From: Candidatus Woesearchaeota archaeon
GTDB lineage: Archaea > Nanobdellota > Nanobdellia > SCGC-AAA011-G17 > VGLX01
DNA length: 8,141 nucleotides
NCBI GenBank assembly: GCA_016866645.1
Contig: VGLX01000044.1
Coordinates: 1-8,141 of the forward strand
Direction: 5' to 3'
Numbering within the stretch: position 1 is the first letter of the stretch; each line of letters opens with the position of its first letter. The notes below the pieces were generated by a model that was not told the DNA's origin, did not search any database, and saw only the letters and a program-made list of their open reading frames with translations. Both the position numbers and the translations under genes were made by a program. Below, in pieces: positions 5,809 through 8,141 of the stretch.

Positions 5809-6561
5809 TCAGAGCTTTATCCTTCCCCGGCCAGGAGGCAGGAAGCTTTGTATCTCTTCTAATGTTCCTCCGAGCTTGGATCTTATGAGCTTTGCCATGT
5901 CTGTAGTCTTCGTGTCGCCCTGGTCAATTATCAGGTATTGCTTCGCATGTTTGGTGACAGCGGTTAGCGGCCCGCCGATTATTCCTTCGTCAGTCCTCCC
6001 GATAGCTAATTGCAGCACCGGCTTTGAGTAGTTCCTCTGCCCGTGTATCATGAAAGTGCCTTTCGGCAAGCCCAGCTCTTTTTTTACCTGTTCTGGCTTG
6101 ATATGGTAGACTTCTGTCACTGTTATGCCATGCTTCCATGCCCTTGAGTATGATGCTGTGGCTTGCGCCGTTTCTTCTATCGTGGCTTTGCCAGGTGTTT
6201 TTCCTTCTGTCTTGATTATGAAGAACGGGCTTCCGACTATCTCTGTGTGGAACACCAAATCTTCTGGCTGCATATGCTTCCTTATCAGGATATCGTTAGT
6301 GGTTGCGTCTCTTCCTCCGACGCATAAGAATCCTTCTGAACTTATGAACCACCTGAACTTCTCAAACCATCTCCTCTTCTTGATGATTACTTCTTTGAGT
6401 TCTTTTTTCTTGACTTCCGGCCTTATAGTTATTAGTTTCTTCTCTGTCTGTTTCAATGCTTGTTCTGCTCCGAGCAGCTTCTTCTTTGATTTCTTAGCTT
6501 TTTCGTAATAGTCTGCTGCGTTCTGCTCCACAGTCTTTGTTAGGTCGATTTCGATTTTCAT
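5809..6561 (-). CDS. NFACT-R domain protein (C-terminal half of RqcH/NEMF, no NFACT-N)
   Basis: A 250-residue protein. Residues 6-60 match the start of the coiled-coil of RqcH/NEMF proteins (NAADYYEKAKKSKKK). Residues 65-190 are an NFACT-R domain (RWFISSEGFLCVGGRDATTN, MQPEDLVFHTEIVGSPFFII, ETAQATASYSRAWK, LPKGTFMIHGQRNY). Full-length archaeal RqcH is over 600 residues, with an NFACT-N domain and a helix-hairpin-helix part before this; none of that is present. RqcH binds stalled 50S-tRNA complexes and recruits tRNA for C-terminal tailing. Stand-alone NFACT-R proteins are known and are predicted to bind RNA. The start fits a gene split at the coiled-coil, with the missing half possibly upstream, beyond the islet. 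A TATA box 27 bases before the ATG predicts a leaderless mRNA. The adjacent ribosomal operon fits a translation role. Confidence 0.9.
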   Translation of the reverse strand: MKIEIDLTKTVEQNAADYYEKAKKSKKKLLGAEQALKQTEKKLITIRPEVKKKELKEVIIKKRRWFEKFRWFISSEGFLCVGGRDATTNDILIRKHMQPEDLVFHTEIVGSPFFIIKTEGKTPGKATIEETAQATASYSRAWKHGITVTEVYHIKPEQVKKELGLPKGTFMIHGQRNYSKPVLQLAIGRTDEGIIGGPLTAVTKHAKQYLIIDQGDTKTTDMAKLIRSKLGGTLEEIQSFLPPGRGRIKL

Positions 6562-6563
6562 AA
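6548..6563. repeat. 16-base direct repeat, left copy
   Basis: ATTTCGATTTTCATAA, identical to 8057-8072 and in the same orientation. It covers the start codon and first codons of the NFACT-R gene. The flanks beyond the 16 bases differ at once on both sides. Confidence 0.8.
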
Positions 6564-6565
6564 CT

Positions 6566-7333
6566 CTACCAGTTGAATAGTGTTTTTATAAAATTTTCTC
6601 CTGCATCTATTCCATGCCATCGCAGACTCAAAAAAGGTATATACTCATCTGCAGAAAACCATACCCCTGTTTCATCTCTTCCTCCTTTGGAAGGGTCATA
6701 GGCATATGCTTTAATTGAGGCAGAGTCTAATCCTCCTACGTCACTATTGCTGTCGTATGGGTTGAATATCAGGTAATTGTATGATTTTCGTGGTCCGTAG
6801 ACTATATCGCCTGTTTGCCTGTCATAAACTGTCCTCTCTACAGTATAAGTTCCTACTGGTGCATCGCTAGGTAGTCTGAACTTCATATCACATATAACGC
6901 CGGGTAACGTATAAGAAAACCAACAATTAAACTCATAAGGTTGTGACAGATTATAATCATTTGGTCCAGTCCAACTCGAAGCATACCTATGCGTACTAGG
7001 GAAAAAATTTTTCATATATCTCAGAACGTGTAACTCCGATTCCCCCCTATAGACTTCCACAGGCTTGTACTTATCCGTATAAGTGTCAGCAGTATTCAAT
7101 ACGGCCCATATCACTATTTGTGGAGAACTAGCCAAGCTCACAGTGCGAGCACCAGACTTAACACTAATAGGTTGATTCTCTTGTGCTTCCAAAAAAGCTA
7201 CAGAATCAGCGATAACCTTATCGCTATAAACCTCATCCTCAAGAACATATCCGTAAACAGAAAAAGAATACAATAAGACAAATACGAATACCAGAATCAC
7301 ACTTTTTCTTAGTATAGTGTTATAATCCTTCAT
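6566..7333 (-). CDS. Secreted protein of unknown function, ending resembles pre-catalytic part of transglutaminases
   Basis: A 255-residue protein from the ATG at 7333. It begins with a clear signal peptide or anchor: MKDYNTILRK, then a hydrophobic core up to about residue 25 and a likely cleavage after VYG. The mature part is rich in Tyr, Trp and beta-type sequence (VWFSADEY, GTYTVERTVYD), suggesting an immunoglobulin-like fold. Residues 187-226 (YLIFNPYDSNSDV through DETGVWFSA) resemble, by eye, the 'LFNPW..D.VY..EYV...G.I..G' segment that precedes the catalytic core of animal-type transglutaminases. The protein ends soon after, so no Cys-His-Asp core exists; it may be a truncated relative. 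An in-frame TTG at 7360 would add nine residues but overlaps the previous gene. It follows that gene by seven bases. Confidence 0.7.
   Translation of the reverse strand: MKDYNTILRKSVILVFVFVLLYSFSVYGYVLEDEVYSDKVIADSVAFLEAQENQPISVKSGARTVSLASSPQIVIWAVLNTADTYTDKYKPVEVYRGESELHVLRYMKNFFPSTHRYASSWTGPNDYNLSQPYEFNCWFSYTLPGVICDMKFRLPSDAPVGTYTVERTVYDRQTGDIVYGPRKSYNYLIFNPYDSNSDVGGLDSASIKAYAYDPSKGGRDETGVWFSADEYIPFLSLRWHGIDAGENFIKTLFNW
6585..6593 (-). promoter_or_regulatory. TATA box for the NFACT-R gene
   Basis: TTTATAAAA on the minus strand, centred about 27 bases before the ATG at 6561 and preceded by a purine-rich BRE-like GAGAAAA. It lies within the last codons of the upstream secreted-protein gene, so it is part of the proposed islet. 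Confidence 0.6.
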
Positions 7334-7340
7334 TTTGTTC

Positions 7341-7922
7341 TTAACTTCCGCCTTCAACAAGAGTGATACTTTCAGGGATTATTCCAACAACACCATAAAC
7401 CCAAAAGGACAAACTATGTTTTCTGTTAATAAACACTTTTCCAACCACCTTAACAGTTTTACCGATAGGGTAAGATAATTCCTTGCTTATTTCGTCTCTT
7501 TCATCTATTTCTATGATAACGCCCTCTAAATCGGACAAGCGACCCAGATACAAATAATCGCTTTGAAAACATTCTTGTCGGTAAAGCCATGGGGCATCTT
7601 TATGGAAGTATATTTTAGGCTTAATATTACAGGGAGGTGTATTAATATTGTCTAAAACAAAAGCAGTTATACGATCAGACTTACCATAAGGCCCTTTTTT
7701 AATCTCCCCTATTACTTCTACTTTTTTTCCTTCGCAGTTTTCTAAGAAGTCAGAGTAGCAAAGTCCGTCTTTCATGTAATAATGTTTGTCTACCATCTTC
7801 CAAACAACAACAATCACAGATATAGCCAATACTAATAGGATAATCTTCTTCCACCAATTTAATGTTTTGAAGAATTCTTTTAGCTTTGATTTTGGCTCGC
7901 TTGTCGCCACTTTACTTTTCAT
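7341..7922 (-). CDS. Single-pass membrane protein with an outside domain, possible OB-like fold, unknown function
   Basis: A 193-residue protein that I do not recognise. It has a basic N-terminus, one transmembrane helix (about 26-42, IILLVLAISVIVVVW) and a 150-residue domain probably outside the cell. Four cysteines (C55, C63, C98, C118) could form two disulfides. Two similar strands, GKKVEVIGEI (65-74) and GKTVKVVGKV (154-163), suggest a beta-barrel of the OB or CcmE-like kind; this is inference. First gene of a two-gene operon with the secreted protein. A TATA box sits about 27 bases before the ATG, so the mRNA is probably leaderless, with repeated and palindromic sequences upstream that look regulatory. 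Confidence 0.75.
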   Translation of the reverse strand: MKSKVATSEPKSKLKEFFKTLNWWKKIILLVLAISVIVVVWKMVDKHYYMKDGLCYSDFLENCEGKKVEVIGEIKKGPYGKSDRITAFVLDNINTPPCNIKPKIYFHKDAPWLYRQECFQSDYLYLGRLSDLEGVIIEIDERDEISKELSYPIGKTVKVVGKVFINRKHSLSFWVYGVVGIIPESITLVEGGS

Positions 7923-7938
7923 TGATTTTATATAACTA

Positions 7939-8000
7939 ATCTCGGTTTAAATACTTTCTTTTCAACAAAACGGTTTTTCCTGAATGAAATCTCGGTTTAT
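7939..8000 (-). repeat. Duplicated TATA-plus-element, two copies of AATCTCGGTTTA
   Basis: The 12-base sequence occurs at 7939-7950 and 7989-8000, 50 bases apart. In the direction of the genes each copy reads TATA-like sequence followed by AAACCGAGATT. A shorter related AAAAACCG lies between them (7971-7978). This suggests two promoters in tandem or two sites for one regulator just downstream of TATA. Confidence 0.6.
7946..7958 (-). promoter_or_regulatory. Promoter of the two-gene islet operon
   Basis: GAAAG followed by TATTTAAA on the minus strand, a purine-rich BRE and TATA box centred about 27 bases before the ATG at 7922. Leaderless spacing. Confidence 0.6.
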
Positions 8001-8010
8001 AAATAAACAC

Positions 8011-8024
8011 GCGATAAGTATCGC
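8011..8024. promoter_or_regulatory. Inverted repeat GCGATA-AG-TATCGC, possible regulator site
   Basis: A perfect 6-base inverted repeat with a 2-base spacer. It lies about six bases upstream, in transcription direction, of the second TATA copy (7996-8005), where an activator or a BRE-blocking repressor would bind. It is GC-rich within an AT-rich stretch. Confidence 0.45.
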
Positions 8025-8056
8025 TATTTTCCAGAATGAAAACTGATTATATGCCT

Positions 8057-8072
8057 ATTTCGATTTTCATAA
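8057..8072. repeat. 16-base direct repeat, right copy
   Basis: Same 16 bases as 6548-6563. Here the start codon it carries leads only to MKIEIGI and a stop, and it overlaps the stop codon of the gene at the right edge as ATGA. Confidence 0.8.
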
Positions 8073-8141
8073 GTTTTTATAATTTGTCAGCTGTATGCCC
8101 TCTTTTTTTATAAGCTCTTTTATCGTTTTGTTTGTCAGCAG
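8067..8141 (-). CDS. C-terminal fragment of a gene running off the right edge
   Basis: Twenty-four codons plus TGA stay open to the window edge and end KKEGIQLTNYKNL. The length alone is weak evidence. What supports it is that the TGA overlaps, as ATGA, the duplicated NFACT-R start codon, the same arrangement as the two overlaps in the ribosomal operon. The protein cannot be identified from this piece. A plausible but untested idea is that it is the NFACT-N half of a split RqcH. Confidence 0.5.
   Translation of the reverse strand: MLTNKTIKELIKKEGIQLTNYKNL

Larger units (their letters stand above)
6564..8072 (-). mobile_element. Putative 1.5 kb islet between 16-base direct repeats
   Basis: The segment holds one promoter region and two genes, and ends in a copy of the 16-base repeat. 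It separates the NFACT-R gene from a gene whose stop codon overlaps a duplicate of the NFACT-R start. No transposase, integrase or terminal inverted repeats are visible, so the mechanism is unknown. The segment looks AT-richer than the ribosomal operon. A rearrangement other than insertion cannot be excluded. Confidence 0.4.

Noticed and set aside
7334..7360. TTG start at 7360 for the secreted protein gene, adding nine residues
   Set aside because: It overlaps the upstream gene by 20 bases. The ATG at 7333 gives a normal signal peptide and sits seven bases after that gene's stop.
8047..8070. Seven-codon open frame MKIEIGI on the minus strand
   Set aside because: Too short to be a gene; better explained as the duplicated beginning of the NFACT-R gene.
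6548..8072. Reading the islet as a classic IS element
   Set aside because: No transposase or terminal inverted repeats; the two genes show no DDE, HUH or tyrosine-recombinase motifs.

Overview
The window is archaeal. It encodes RadA and the archaeal/eukaryotic ribosomal proteins eS19, eL39 and eL31, with a PDCD5-family protein between eS19 and eL39. Its promoters look archaeal: TATA boxes centred about 27-30 bases upstream of start codons, so many transcripts are probably leaderless. Tight packing, ATGA overlaps and divergent proteins suggest a small-genome DPANN-type lineage, but that is inference. I see no rRNA, tRNA or CRISPR array.

Layout from left to right. (1) Positions 1-1260, minus strand: radA, whose stop codon straddles the left edge, and just upstream an overlapping 85-residue protein with a PC4-like, possibly ssDNA-binding look. 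(2) About 1242-2547, minus strand: an intact tnpB of the IS200/IS605 superfamily with no tnpA. It sits between the radA gene pair and what looks like that pair's old promoter (2594-2625), and tnpB runs 19 bases into the 85-residue gene. (3) Positions 2713-3775, plus strand: a two-helix membrane miniprotein and a calcineurin-like metallophosphoesterase. (4) Positions 3781-4248, minus strand, convergent with the phosphoesterase: a DUF457/YdjM-type membrane protein. (5) Positions 4313-5703, minus strand: the operon eS19 - PDCD5 - eL39 - eL31, with two 4-base ATGA overlaps and a T-rich terminator. (6) Positions 5809-6561, minus strand: a protein made of only the coiled-coil and NFACT-R part of RqcH/NEMF. 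(7) Positions 6564-8072: two unknown membrane or secreted genes in one operon with an elaborate promoter. (8) Positions 8067-8141: the C-terminal end of another minus-strand gene running off the right edge.

The most interesting structure is region 7. A 16-base direct repeat lies at 6548-6563 and 8057-8072. The left copy contains the start of the NFACT-R gene (MKIEI...). The right copy contains the same start, overlapping as ATGA the stop of the gene at the right edge, and then runs into a stop after seven codons. The simplest reading is that an ATGA-overlapping gene pair was split by a roughly 1.5 kb islet that duplicated the 16 bases. The islet also brings a TATA box at leaderless spacing to the NFACT-R gene. 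The islet genes encode a single-pass protein with four cysteines and a secreted protein whose end resembles the segment just before the catalytic core of animal-type transglutaminases. No recombinase is visible in the islet.
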